Assembly (NCBI GenBank): GCA_017305455.1
Contig: JAFKKO010000132.1
Span: 1-45,285, forward strand
Direction: 5' to 3'
Origin: Hyphomicrobiales bacterium
GTDB taxonomy: Bacteria; Pseudomonadota; Alphaproteobacteria; Rhizobiales; Xanthobacteraceae
Length of the DNA: 45,285 bases
Program-made: the position numbers and the translations under genes
The notes under the pieces: model-generated
What the model was told of the DNA's origin: nothing
The model's database searches: none
The model's input: only the letters and a program-made list of their open reading frames with translations
Shown here: in pieces, positions 9,007-17,548 of the stretch
Layout of the letters: each line of letters begins with the position of its first letter
How positions within the stretch are numbered: position 1 is the first letter of the stretch

Positions 9007-9026
9007 TCATCCTAAAAATAGGATGA
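9007..9026. promoter_or_regulatory. Operator palindrome upstream of the Mo-hydroxylase operon
   Basis: Perfect 8-bp arms TCATCCTA (9007-9014) and TAGGATGA (9019-9026) flank the spacer AAAA. The layout (arm ending CTA, 4-nt spacer, arm beginning TAG) is the same as at 13526, 20000 and 25694. It lies 33 bp before ATG 9060, where a bound repressor would block the promoter or early transcription. Confidence 0.75.
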
Positions 9027-9059
9027 ATTCCCGGAAATGACATTCGGCGGGAGCGCGAC

Positions 9060-11423
9060 ATGGCGGGCCAGGGCATCGGCGTAAGCCTTTTACGCAAGGA
9101 GGACGACCGTCTTCTGCGAGGGCGTGGCGAGTTTGTCGGCGACCTCCGGTTGCCCGGCATGCGCGATGTCGCCTTCGTCCGCAGCCCGCTCGCGCATGCC
9201 CGCATCCGCGCCATCCGCATTCCGCCGCAATACAAGGACAGCGTTTTCGTCGCCGCCGATCTCAAAGGCGTTAAGCCGATCCGCGCGGTGTCGGGTCTGT
9301 CCGGCTTCAAGGCCTCGGACCAGCCGATTCTCGCCTTCGACAAGGTGCGTCAGGTCGGCGAACTGATCGCGATGTGCGTGGCCGACACGCGGGCGGAGGC
9401 GGAGGATATCGCCGCCGCGGTCGAGGTCGATTTCGAGGAACTGCCGGCGGTTCACGACATGCTGCTGGCGCGGCAGCCCGGCTCGGCGCTGCTGCACGAG
9501 CATTGGGGCGACAACGTCTTTCTGGAGACCTTCGTCGACGTCAACATGGAGGCGGCCTACGACGCGCCGATCAAGATCAGCCGCGAGATTTCCACCGCCC
9601 GGCAGTGCATGGCGCCGCTGGAAGGGCGGGGCACGGTCGCGGTGTGGCACAACCGCATGGACCAGCTTGTGCTCCACACCGGCAGCCAGTTGCCGCATAT
9701 CGTGCGCAACGGCCTCGCCGAATGCCTCGGGCTCGAGCAAGTCCAGGTGCGGATCATCTCGCCGGATGTCGGCGGCGGTTTCGGCTACAAGGGCATTCTG
9801 CTCACCGAGGATGTCTGTCTCGGCTGGCTTGCGATGCATCGCGGCCATCCGGTGCGCTGGCTCGAGGATCGGCGCGAGCACCTGACCGCGGGCGCCAATT
9901 GCCGCGAGCATCATTACAACATCACGGTCTATGCCGACCGCGACGGCAAGCTGCGCGGCGTCGAATGCGAGGCGACGGTCGATTCCGGCGCGTATTCGTC
10001 CTATCCGTTCTCCGCCTGTCTCGAGGCCGCGCAGGTCGCGAGCATTCTGCCGGGTCCTTACGATTTTCCCTCCTACCGGTGCCGGACCTGGTCGGTCGCG
10101 ACCAACAAATGTCCGATCCTGCCCTATCGCGGCGTCGCGCGCACCGGCGTGTGCTACGCCATCGAACTGATGATGGATGCCATCGCGCGCGAGACCGGGC
10201 TCGAACCTTACGAGGTGCGCCTGCGCAATCTGGTGCGCCCCGAGCAGATGCCGTTCGATAACATCACCCGCAAGCATTTCGACAGCGGCGACTATCCGGA
10301 ATCGCTGCGCCAGGCGCTGGCGAAGATCGATCTGCCGGCGCTGCGCGAGCGGCAGAAGACGCCGGAGCCGGACGGGCGGCTGATCGGCGTCGGTCTTTCG
10401 GTTTATTGCGAGCAGGGCGCGCATGGCACCTCGGTCTATGCCGGCTGGGGCATTCCGATGGTGCCGGGCCACGAGCAGGCCACGGCGCGGATGACGCCGG
10501 ACGGCGGACTCGAGCTGCGCGTCGGCGTTCATTCGCATGGTCAGGGCATGGAGACCACGCTGCCGCAGATCGCCAACGAGATTCTCGGCATCGATGTCGC
10601 CAAGATCAAGCTGGTGCACGGCGACACCGAATACACGCCGTATTCCACCGGAAGCTGGGGCTCGCGCTGCGCGGTGATGGCGGGCGGCGCGGTGGCGACG
10701 GCGTCGAAGGAGATTGCCCGGCTCGCCAAGGAGATCGGCGCGCATCTGCTGCAGACCGATGTCGAGCATGTGGATCTCGCGGATGGCGCGGTGGTCGGCC
10801 CCTCCAGCAGCGTGACGTTGCAGGAGATCGCGCATACCTGGTATCGGCGCCCGCAGGACCTGCCGCCGTCGGTCGATCCGCGCGGGCTTGAAGTGACGAT
10901 CGGCTACAAGCCGGTGCGCGATTCCGGAACCTTCAGCTATGCGACGCATGTCGCCGTCGTCGCCGTCGATCCGGAGATGGGCGACATCGAGATCCTCGAT
11001 TACGTCGTCGTCGAGGACGGCGGCAAGCTGATCAATCCGATGGTGGTCGATGGCCAGATCTATGGCGGCCTTGCGCAGGGCATCGGCACCGCGCTGTATG
11101 AGGAGATGAATTTCGACGCCTCCGGCCAGCCGCTGGCATCGACCTTCGCCGATTATCTGTTGCCCGGCCCGACCGAGGTGCCCGCGCCACGTCTGGGTCA
11201 TATGGAGACGCTGGCGCCCTACACGCAGTTCGGCGTCAAGGGGCTCGGCGAGGGCGGCGCCATCGCGCCTCCGGGAGCGATCGGCAATGCGGTGAACGAC
11301 GCGCTCAAGTCGTTTGGCGTCGAATTGCTGCATTCGCCGATGACGCCGCGCCGCGTGCTCGAAGCTATTGCGGAAGCGAAAAACAAGAAGCGTGCGCAGG
11401 CCGCCGAGGGAGTGTCGGCGTGA
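9060..11423 (+). CDS. Molybdenum hydroxylase large subunit (xanthine dehydrogenase / CoxL superfamily)
   Basis: Mo-cofactor catalytic subunit of 787 aa. Enzymes of this family hydroxylate C-H bonds, typically next to ring nitrogen in purines, nicotinate or quinoline, using water as oxygen source. The family start GIGVSLLRKEDDRLLRGRGEFVGDL is present. GVKGLGEGGAIAPPGAIGNAV contains the catalytic Glu (about residue 731). The active-site loop reads PYRGVARTG (about residue 355), not AYRCSFR, so it lacks the Cys of true aerobic CO dehydrogenase. It is the first gene of a three-gene operon and overlaps the FAD-subunit gene by four bases (GTGA). No Mo-cofactor insertion factor (XdhC/CoxDEF type) is in the window. 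The substrate is unknown. Confidence 0.92.
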   Translation: MAGQGIGVSLLRKEDDRLLRGRGEFVGDLRLPGMRDVAFVRSPLAHARIRAIRIPPQYKDSVFVAADLKGVKPIRAVSGLSGFKASDQPILAFDKVRQVGELIAMCVADTRAEAEDIAAAVEVDFEELPAVHDMLLARQPGSALLHEHWGDNVFLETFVDVNMEAAYDAPIKISREISTARQCMAPLEGRGTVAVWHNRMDQLVLHTGSQLPHIVRNGLAECLGLEQVQVRIISPDVGGGFGYKGILLTEDVCLGWLAMHRGHPVRWLEDRREHLTAGANCREHHYNITVYADRDGKLRGVECEATVDSGAYSSYPFSACLEAAQVASILPGPYDFPSYRCRTWSVATNKCPILPYRGVARTGVCYAIELMMDAIARETGLEPYEVRLRNLVRPEQMPFDNITRKHFDSGDYPESLRQALAKIDLPALRERQKTPEPDGRLIGVGLSVYCEQGAHGTSVYAGWGIPMVPGHEQATARMTPDGGLELRVGVHSHGQGMETTLPQIANEILGIDVAKIKLVHGDTEYTPYSTGSWGSRCAVMAGGAVATASKEIARLAKEIGAHLLQTDVEHVDLADGAVVGPSSSVTLQEIAHTWYRRPQDLPPSVDPRGLEVTIGYKPVRDSGTFSYATHVAVVAVDPEMGDIEILDYVVVEDGGKLINPMVVDGQIYGGLAQGIGTALYEEMNFDASGQPLASTFADYLLPGPTEVPAPRLGHMETLAPYTQFGVKGLGEGGAIAPPGAIGNAVNDALKSFGVELLHSPMTPRRVLEAIAEAKNKKRAQAAEGVSA

Positions 11424-12259
11424 AACCGGTCAATTTCGATTACGCCCGTCCGGGCGACGTTGCCGCGGCCCTCAAGCTGATCGCAGATGACAGCCTGATG
11501 GTGAAGATCATGGCGGGCAGCCAGTCGCTCGGCCCGATGTTGAACATGCGCCTGGTGCAGCCGGATCTTCTGGTCGACATCACCGGCATCGAGGAGTTGC
11601 GCCGCTTCGAGGATCGCGGCGAGGAGATCGTGCTCGGCGCTTGCATCACCCATGCCGACGTCGAGGACCGGCGCGTGCCTGATGTGACGCGCGGCGCGTT
11701 GCCCACGGTGGCGAAGGGCATCGCCTATCGCGCGGTGCGCAATCGCGGCACCATCGGCGGCAGCCTCACCCATGCCGATCCGTCCGCCGACTGGCACTCG
11801 ATCATGGCGGCGCTCGGCGCCAAGGTGGTGTTGCGCGGACCGGGCGGCGAGCGGGTTATCCCGGTCGAGGATTACATGCTCGGCGCGCTCGAGGCCGATC
11901 TGCAGCCCGGCGAGATGCTGGTGGCGGTGCGGGTGCCGAAGCTGAGCGGTTCGGCGCGTTGGGGCTATTACAAAACCTGCCGCAAGACCGGCGAGTTCGC
12001 CCACGCCATCGGCTCGTTCTTGGCCGATCCGGAACGTGGCGTCAGCCGCGTGGTGATCGGAGCCACCGAGACGCGGCCGATCGTCGTCGCCGAGGCCGGC
12101 AACATCATCGGAGACGGCCGCACCGAGCGGATGTACGCCGCTTTCGACAGCAAGGCCGTCGATGACGTGATCAAGGCCTCCGGCATGACCGACCCGATCG
12201 ACAGACAGACTCACATCACCGCGTTGCGGCGGGCCCTCGAACAAGCGCGATCAGCATGA
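11420..12259 (+). CDS. Molybdenum hydroxylase FAD-binding medium subunit (CoxM-like)
   Basis: FAD subunit of 279 aa that passes electrons from the 2Fe-2S centres to the acceptor. The FAD motif KIMAGSQSLGPMLNMRL (about residues 28-45) and the second motif RAVRNRGTIGGSLTHADPSADW (about 104-125) are characteristic of the CoxM/CutM family. The GTG start overlaps the upstream stop (GTGA), and its own stop overlaps the next start (ATGA), so the three subunits are translationally coupled. Confidence 0.93.
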   Translation: MKPVNFDYARPGDVAAALKLIADDSLMVKIMAGSQSLGPMLNMRLVQPDLLVDITGIEELRRFEDRGEEIVLGACITHADVEDRRVPDVTRGALPTVAKGIAYRAVRNRGTIGGSLTHADPSADWHSIMAALGAKVVLRGPGGERVIPVEDYMLGALEADLQPGEMLVAVRVPKLSGSARWGYYKTCRKTGEFAHAIGSFLADPERGVSRVVIGATETRPIVVAEAGNIIGDGRTERMYAAFDSKAVDDVIKASGMTDPIDRQTHITALRRALEQARSA

Positions 12260-13482
12260 GCACGGTCAATCTCGTCGTCAACGGCAAGTCGGTCAGCGCC
12301 GATGTCCAGCCCCGCACGCATCTCGCAGACTTCCTGCGCGATACCCAGAACCTCACCGGCACCCATATCGGCTGCGAGCACGGCGTCTGCGGCGCCTGCA
12401 CGATCCTGGTGGACGGCGTGCCGACGCGCTCCTGCATCACTTTCGCGGTCGCCTGCCAGCAGGCCGAGGTGACGACCATCGAAGGGCTCGACGATGACGA
12501 GATCGCGCGCGAACTGCGCGCCGCGTTCTCCGCCGAGCACGGGCTGCAATGCGGCTATTGCACGCCGGGCATGATCGTCTCGGCGCGCGACGTGGTGCTG
12601 CGTCTGGACGCGCCGTCCGAGCACGATATCCGCGTCGCGATGAGCGGCAATCTGTGCCGCTGCACCGGCTATGTCGGCATCACCCGCGCGATCCAGCGTG
12701 TCGTCGAGGCGCGCCGCGCCCGCGGCATCGCCGCCATTCCGAACGGCCACCGCACCGCGCTCGGCCCGTCCGGCTCGGGTCATGCCGATGCGGTCGCCGC
12801 CGGAGCGACGGCGCGGGCGGCTGCGCCCGCCACACTCGCGGCAGCGAACAAGCCCGCCGCCGCGGCATCGGCCGCGCCGCGCAAGGACGCCAACTGGAAG
12901 CCGCAAACCAACTTCACCCAGAGCTTCACGGTCTCGCATCCGGTCGATGTGGTGTGGGATTTCTTCGGCAATATTCCCGAGGTGGCGTCATGCCTGCCCG
13001 GCGCCTCGCTCGCCGGCGATCCGGTGGACGGCCATGTCGAAGGACAGATCAAGGTCAAGGTCGGGCCGATCTCGGCCGAATTCCAGGGTGTCGCCGATGT
13101 GGCGCGCGACGAGGCCAGCCGCACCGGCACCATCGACGGCGCCGGCAAGGACAAGCGCAGCAATTCGGCGACCCGCGGCCTGATCGGCTACGCCGTCAAG
13201 CCGGGCGACAATCCGGGGCAGACGCGGGTGGACGTCAATATCGGCTTCACGCTGACCGGCATGCTGGCGCAGTTCAGCCGTTCCGGACTGGTTGAGGACG
13301 TCGCCGGCCGGCTGATCGGCGCTTTTGTGCAGAACCTCGAAGCCAAGCTGTCGCATCAGGCATCGGGCGGCACCGGCGCCGCGCCGGTGGTCACGGAACT
13401 GGATGCGGGCTCGCTGGTCTTTTCGGTAATCATCTCGCGATTCAAGATGTTATGGGCCAAGATCACCGGCCGCCGGACGTAA
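12256..13482 (+). CDS. Fused 2Fe-2S small subunit (CoxS-like) and CoxG/SRPBCC domain
   Basis: Protein of 408 aa that joins two functions usually encoded separately. Residues 1-155 are a CoxS-type iron-sulphur subunit: the plant-type cluster uses Cys40, Cys45, Cys48 and Cys60, and the second cluster uses Cys99, Cys102, Cys134 and Cys136 (CGYCTPGM, CRCTGY). An Ala/Pro-rich linker (about 165-205) leads to a CoxG-like SRPBCC domain (about 212-360; PVDVVWDFFGNIPEVASCLPGA). The C-terminal hydrophobic tail (LVFSVIISRFKMLW) may dock at the membrane, and CoxG is known to help recruit CO dehydrogenase to the membrane. The fusion suggests a membrane-associated hydroxylase feeding electrons to the quinone pool; that is inference. 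Confidence 0.9.
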   Translation: MSTVNLVVNGKSVSADVQPRTHLADFLRDTQNLTGTHIGCEHGVCGACTILVDGVPTRSCITFAVACQQAEVTTIEGLDDDEIARELRAAFSAEHGLQCGYCTPGMIVSARDVVLRLDAPSEHDIRVAMSGNLCRCTGYVGITRAIQRVVEARRARGIAAIPNGHRTALGPSGSGHADAVAAGATARAAAPATLAAANKPAAAASAAPRKDANWKPQTNFTQSFTVSHPVDVVWDFFGNIPEVASCLPGASLAGDPVDGHVEGQIKVKVGPISAEFQGVADVARDEASRTGTIDGAGKDKRSNSATRGLIGYAVKPGDNPGQTRVDVNIGFTLTGMLAQFSRSGLVEDVAGRLIGAFVQNLEAKLSHQASGGTGAAPVVTELDAGSLVFSVIISRFKMLWAKITGRRT

Positions 13483-13490
13483 ACGTCCGG
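13473..13490 (+). other. Hairpin at the 3' end of the Mo-hydroxylase operon
   Basis: CCGGACGT (13473-13480) and ACGTCCGG (13483-13490) pair perfectly around two bases and span the stop codon of the fused small subunit. There is no T-run, so it is not a standard intrinsic terminator. It may protect the 3' end of the transcript or assist Rho-dependent termination. Confidence 0.4.
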
Positions 13491-13525
13491 GGAATCGCGG
13501 GGCGTCCGCAGATCACAGTTGTATT

Positions 13526-13547
13526 AAGGTACTAATGATAGTACCTT
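13526..13547. promoter_or_regulatory. Operator palindrome upstream of the pxpA-F420 operon
   Basis: Perfect 9-bp arms AAGGTACTA (13526-13534) and TAGTACCTT (13539-13547) flank ATGA. The 14-base core TACTAATGATAGTA is identical, spacer included, to that at 20000-20019. It lies 60 bp before the first ATG of the operon that carries the F420 biosynthesis genes, so F420 production is probably under the same control as the catabolic genes. Confidence 0.8.
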
Positions 13548-13607
13548 TATGACTGAGAGCCCGGAAACGGGCTGCGGCGGCGCCCCTGAAAGGATGATGA
13601 GGGCCGA

Positions 13608-14384
13608 ATGTCGACCATGGTCAATCTGAATGCGGATATGGCGGAAGGCTTCGGCGCCTATGACATCGGCGACGACGCCAGCATTCTGAAGATCATCAAT
13701 TCCGCCAGCATCGCCTGCGGCTTTCATGCCGGCGATCCCTTGACCATGCGCAGGGTCGTCGCCGATGCCAAGCGCGAGGGCGTGTCGGTCGGCGCACATC
13801 CGGGCTTCAACGATCTGTGGGGTTTCGGCCGCCGCCGCATCGACATGCGGCCCGACGACCTCGAATACATGGTGGCCTATCAGATCGGCGCGCTGCAGGC
13901 GCTGGCGGCGTATTCGGGCGTCAAGGTGACGCACTTAAAACCGCACGGCGCGCTCAACAACATGGCCGCCGAGAACAGCGATTATGCCATGGCGATCGGC
14001 CGCGCCATCAAGACGGTGGATCGCGACATCATCTACGTCGCGCTGGCGGGCTCGGAGATGGAGAAGGCCGGCCGCGCGCTCGGTCTCAAGGTCGCGCGCG
14101 AAGGTTTCTGTGATCGCCTCTACGAGGACGACGGCAATCTGACCTCGCGCAAGCTGGCCGGTGCGGTGATCAAGAATCCGGAAGTGGCGGCGAAGCAGGT
14201 GGTCGACATGGTCGTTCACCGCACCATCACTGCGCGGAGCGGCAAGACCTTCCCCTGCAAGGTCGATACACTGTGTGTTCATGGCGACGAGCCGACCGCG
14301 ATCGCGCTTGCAAGGCATGTACGCGAAGCGCTGGATCTGGCCGGCGTCAGACTGGTGCCGCTGCCGGAAATGACATTCGACTGA
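13608..14384 (+). CDS. LamB/YcsF family lactam-hydrolase-like protein (5-oxoprolinase subunit A, PxpA-like)
   Basis: Protein of 258 aa with the full family signature: VNLNADMAEGFGAYDIGDD at the start, then IACGFHAGDP, VGAHPGFNDLWGFGRR, VTHLKPHGALNNM, EGFCDRLYEDDGNLTSR and the final VHGDEP. In bacterial 5-oxoprolinase, PxpA works with PxpB and PxpC to open 5-oxoproline with ATP. Neither partner gene is present here. The gene instead leads the F420 operon, which points to another cyclic amide, or to partners elsewhere. A second Met at 13617 is an alternative start. Opening a lactam made by the Mo hydroxylase and the F420 reductase is an attractive but unproven role. Confidence 0.88.
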   Translation: MSTMVNLNADMAEGFGAYDIGDDASILKIINSASIACGFHAGDPLTMRRVVADAKREGVSVGAHPGFNDLWGFGRRRIDMRPDDLEYMVAYQIGALQALAAYSGVKVTHLKPHGALNNMAAENSDYAMAIGRAIKTVDRDIIYVALAGSEMEKAGRALGLKVAREGFCDRLYEDDGNLTSRKLAGAVIKNPEVAAKQVVDMVVHRTITARSGKTFPCKVDTLCVHGDEPTAIALARHVREALDLAGVRLVPLPEMTFD

Positions 14385-14420
14385 TTATTGTCCACTGACT
14401 GAACGGGAAGCAGAAAAAGC

Positions 14421-15071
14421 ATGGCTGAGACATCGAAACCGATTATTGCGATCCTGGGCGGCACCGGCGACCTCGGCTCCGGACTGGCGAAGCGCTGGCT
14501 CGCCTCGGGCTACCAGGTGGTGATCGGCTCGCGCTCCGCCGAAAAGGCGCAGGCCTTCGCAGCCGAACTCGGCGGCGCCGCCTCGGGCCGGAGCAATGTC
14601 GATGCCGCCAAGGCGGCCGATGTGATCGTGCTCGCCGTTCCGTTCGGCAATCACGAAGCCTCGCTGCTTGAGATCAAGGACGCGGCGCAGGGCAAGATCG
14701 TGGTCGATGCCGCGGTGCCGCTGGTGCCGCCGAAGGTCTCCACCGTGCAGTTGCCGCAGGAAGGCTCGGCGGCGCAGATCGCGCAGCGGCTGCTCGGCGA
14801 GGGCGTGCGCGTCGTCTCCGCGTTCCACAACGTCGGTGCGAGCAAGCTGCATGCCGGCGACCGCGCCGATTGCGACGTGCTGGTGTTCAGCAACGACAAG
14901 GAGGCGCGCGAGCTGGTGATCGGGCTCGCCGATGTGGTCGCCACGCGCGGCGTCGATGGCGGCATGCTGGCGAATTCGGCCGCCGCCGAGGCGCTGACCT
15001 CGGTTCTCATCGGAATCAATCGCAAGTACAAGGTGCCCGGTGCCGGTATCCGGATCACCGGCCTGCCGTAA
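14421..15071 (+). CDS. npdG: NADPH:F420 oxidoreductase (Fno/NpdG-like)
   Basis: Cytosolic dehydrogenase of 216 aa that transfers hydride between NADP(H) and coenzyme F420. The N-terminal Rossmann motif is IAILGGTGDLGSGLAKR, followed by GSRSAEKA, whose Arg and Ser fit the NADPH 2'-phosphate. The middle segment VVSAFHNVGASKL and the C-terminal GIRITGLP are typical of the F420-binding half of this family. Its place directly before cofE strengthens the call. It would supply F420H2 for the LLM oxidoreductase encoded downstream, as NpdG does in actinobacterial nitrophenol pathways. Confidence 0.88.
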   Translation: MAETSKPIIAILGGTGDLGSGLAKRWLASGYQVVIGSRSAEKAQAFAAELGGAASGRSNVDAAKAADVIVLAVPFGNHEASLLEIKDAAQGKIVVDAAVPLVPPKVSTVQLPQEGSAAQIAQRLLGEGVRVVSAFHNVGASKLHAGDRADCDVLVFSNDKEARELVIGLADVVATRGVDGGMLANSAAAEALTSVLIGINRKYKVPGAGIRITGLP

Positions 15072-15087
15072 CCCGCGTCGTGGATGC

Positions 15088-15855
15088 ATGATCAAGAGCG
15101 TCAGCTATCTTGCTGTTCCTGGAATTCCGCAGATCGAGCCCGGCGACGATCTTGCGGGCGTGATCGTTGACGCGGTCAAGGCGGTGGGGCTGACGCTCGA
15201 TGACGGCGACATCGTCGTCCTCGCCCAGAAGATCGTCTCCAAGGCGGAAGGGCGCTACGTCGTCCTCAAGGACGTGGTGCCGTCCGACAAGGCGCTGGCG
15301 CTCGGCGCGCAGATCGAGAAGGATCCGCGCTACGTCGAGGTCGTGCTGTCGGAATCGGCCGATGTGGTGCGTGCGTGGACCAACGTCCTGATTGTCACCC
15401 ACCGCCTCGGTTACGTCATGGCCAATGCCGGCGTCGATCATTCCAACATCAGCCAGCCCGGCGACAACGAGCGCGTGCTGCTGCTGCCGAAGGATCCCGA
15501 CGGTTCGGCGGCGGCGTTGCGCGAGCGTCTCGGCAAGGCGTTCGGCGCCAGCGTCGGCGTCATCATCAATGACAGTTTCGGCCGTCCCTGGCGCAACGGC
15601 GTGGTCGGGGTCGCGCTCGGCGCGGCCGGCGTGCCGGCGCTAATCGACATGATCGGCGCGCCGGACATGTTCGGCCGGCCGATGCAGGTGACGGAGATCG
15701 CCGCCGCCGACGAGATCGCGGCCGGCGCCTCGCTGGTGATGGGGCAGGCCGCCGAAGGCCTGCCGGTCGTGATCGTGCGCGGCCTTCGATTCAATGCGCC
15801 GCAGCGGCCGGCATCGGCGCTGGTGCGCCCCCGCGACAAGGACAAATTCCGATGA
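15088..15855 (+). CDS. cofE: Coenzyme F420:L-glutamate ligase CofE (single-domain)
   Basis: GTP-dependent ligase of 255 aa that adds glutamates to F420-0. Recognisable segments are PGIPQIEPGDDLAGVIVDA, GDIVVLAQKIVSKAEGR, NAGVDHSNI, INDSFGRPWRNGVVGVALG and DMFGRPMQVTEIAAADEIAAGA. ATG 15088 gives the normal archaeal CofE length. The C-terminal FMN reductase domain of actinobacterial FbiB is absent, so a dehydro-F420 intermediate could not be reduced by this protein. Its stop overlaps the start of cofD (ATGA). Confidence 0.93.
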   Translation: MIKSVSYLAVPGIPQIEPGDDLAGVIVDAVKAVGLTLDDGDIVVLAQKIVSKAEGRYVVLKDVVPSDKALALGAQIEKDPRYVEVVLSESADVVRAWTNVLIVTHRLGYVMANAGVDHSNISQPGDNERVLLLPKDPDGSAAALRERLGKAFGASVGVIINDSFGRPWRNGVVGVALGAAGVPALIDMIGAPDMFGRPMQVTEIAAADEIAAGASLVMGQAAEGLPVVIVRGLRFNAPQRPASALVRPRDKDKFR

Positions 15856-16847
15856 GCGCGAGTCGCCCGGCATCCTCCTGTGCGCCGCGCCTTGTGGCGC
15901 TGTGCGGCGGCGTCGGCGGCGCCAAGCTCGCGCTGGGGCTCGAGCGCGCCTATGGCGGCGCGGTGAGCGTGGTGGTCAACACCGGCGACGATTTCGAGCA
16001 TCTCGGGCTGCATGTCTCGCCCGACATCGACACCGTGCTCTATACGCTCGGCGGCCGCAGCGATCTCGAACGCGGCTGGGGCCGCGCCGGCGAGACCTGG
16101 CAGTTCATGAAAGCGCTGCACGAACTCGGCGGCGAGACCTGGTTTCAACTCGGCGACCGCGATCTGGCAATGCATGTCGAGCGGACGCGCCAGTTGCGCG
16201 CCGGCGTGTCGCTTACCGAATTCACGCGCAGTGTCGCCGAGCGCTTCGGCATCGCCGCCACCATCCTGCCGATGTCGGACGAGCGGGTCGAGACCACGGT
16301 GATCACGCCGGCCGGCGCGCTGTCGTTCCAACGCTATTTCGTCGAGAACCAGTGCATCCCGGTGGTGCGGCGGCTGGAATTCCGCGGCACGGAGCGGGCG
16401 CGGATGTCGGATGCGGTCGCCGCGGCGCTGCGCAATCCGGGGCTCGATGCGATCATCGTCTGTCCGTCCAATCCGTATCTGAGCATCGACCCGATTCTCG
16501 CGGTGCCGGGCATGCGCGCCGCGCTGAAGGCGGCCGAGGTGCCGGTGATCGTCGTCTCGCCGCTGATCGGCGGTCAGGCGGTGAAGGGGCCGACCGCGAA
16601 GATCATGGCGGAGCTTGGCGTGCCGGCGGATTCGCGCGCGCTCGCCGCGCATTACGCCGGGCTGATCGATGGCATGGTGATCGATGAATCGGATCGCGCC
16701 GATGCGGCCGCCCTCGACATTCCGGTCTGTGTCGCGCCGACGCTGATGCGGACGCTGGAGGATCGCGTCCGGCTGGCGCGGACCTGCGCCGATTTCGCCA
16801 TGCAGTTGCGCGATCAGCCCTCGCGCGCCGAAGGAGCAGGCCGATGA
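15852..16847 (+). CDS. cofD: 2-phospho-L-lactate transferase CofD / FbiA
   Basis: Enzyme of 331 aa that joins the activated three-carbon phospho-acid to the deazaflavin Fo to give F420-0 or a variant. Signature pieces are LCGGVGGAKLALGLERAYGG at the N-terminus, VVVNTGDDFEHLGLHVSPDIDTVLYTLGG, the family-typical GDRDLAMHVERT, PMSDERVETTVITPAG and NPYLSIDPILAVPG. It overlaps cofE and cofC by four bases on each side. Confidence 0.94.
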   Translation: MSASRPASSCAPRLVALCGGVGGAKLALGLERAYGGAVSVVVNTGDDFEHLGLHVSPDIDTVLYTLGGRSDLERGWGRAGETWQFMKALHELGGETWFQLGDRDLAMHVERTRQLRAGVSLTEFTRSVAERFGIAATILPMSDERVETTVITPAGALSFQRYFVENQCIPVVRRLEFRGTERARMSDAVAAALRNPGLDAIIVCPSNPYLSIDPILAVPGMRAALKAAEVPVIVVSPLIGGQAVKGPTAKIMAELGVPADSRALAAHYAGLIDGMVIDESDRADAAALDIPVCVAPTLMRTLEDRVRLARTCADFAMQLRDQPSRAEGAGR

Positions 16848-17548
16848 CCTTGTCACGCGGCAGCGAAGATCAGGTCTGGGCCGTGGTGCCGGCCAAACGT
16901 TTCAGCCGCGCCAAGACCCGGCTTGCATCGATGTTGACGCGCGCCGAGCGCGCGCAGCTTGCGCGGGTGATGCTGCATGACGTGATGAGCGTGCTCAGCG
17001 CCGTCGATGACCTCGCCGGCATTGTCGTGGTCTGTGGCGATCCGTCGGTTGCGCGTGAGGTGCGCCCGTTCGGCGTGCGGCTGGTCACCGACATCGCCGA
17101 GACCGGCGTCAACGATGCGGTGCGTGAAGGCCTTCAGGCCGTCGCCCGCGAGAGCGATGCCGGCGCGATGGTCGTTCCCGGCGACGTGCCGTTCGCCACG
17201 GTGGCGGACGTGCAAACCGTGCTCCGCGTGATGACCGGCCAGCCGCTGGTGCTGGTGCCCGCGTTGCGCGATGGCGGCACCAATTGTCTTGCGATGACCG
17301 ATCCCTTCGCGATTGCGCCGTGCTTCGGCGATGGCAGTTTTCATGCGCACCGGGCCGCCGCGCGCCGCGCCGGCATCGACTCTGCGGTATGTCATCTCGA
17401 AGGTCTGGGCCGCGATGTGGACCGTCCCGATGATCTGTTGTCCGCGCCGCGCCGGTTCGGATCGCGGACATCGGATTTTCTCGACGAACTGGATATCAAC
17501 GCGCGATTGGGACGGCCCGTCCTGCAAAGCCGGGGAGGGGCGATATGA
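16844..17548 (+). CDS. cofC: Guanylyltransferase CofC (F420 three-carbon activation)
   Basis: Nucleotidyltransferase of 234 aa that activates a three-carbon phospho-acid with GTP for CofD. The opening VWAVVPAKRFSRAKTRLASML is the family nucleotide-binding loop; VPGDVPFATVADV carries the metal-binding Asp, and GGTNCLAMTDP and CFGDGSFHAHRAAA follow. CofC homologues differ in substrate (2-phospholactate, phosphoenolpyruvate or 3-phosphoglycerate). A 3-phosphoglycerate type has been described in a Burkholderia-related symbiont. The choice here cannot be read reliably by eye. Both ends overlap the neighbouring genes (ATGA). Confidence 0.9.
   Translation: MTLSRGSEDQVWAVVPAKRFSRAKTRLASMLTRAERAQLARVMLHDVMSVLSAVDDLAGIVVVCGDPSVAREVRPFGVRLVTDIAETGVNDAVREGLQAVARESDAGAMVVPGDVPFATVADVQTVLRVMTGQPLVLVPALRDGGTNCLAMTDPFAIAPCFGDGSFHAHRAAARRAGIDSAVCHLEGLGRDVDRPDDLLSAPRRFGSRTSDFLDELDINARLGRPVLQSRGGAI

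Noticed and set aside
9060-13482. Aerobic carbon monoxide dehydrogenase
   Set aside because: The subunit order and CoxG part are similar, but the large subunit has PYRGVARTG in place of the AYRCSFR loop with the copper-binding Cys, and no coxDEF genes are present.
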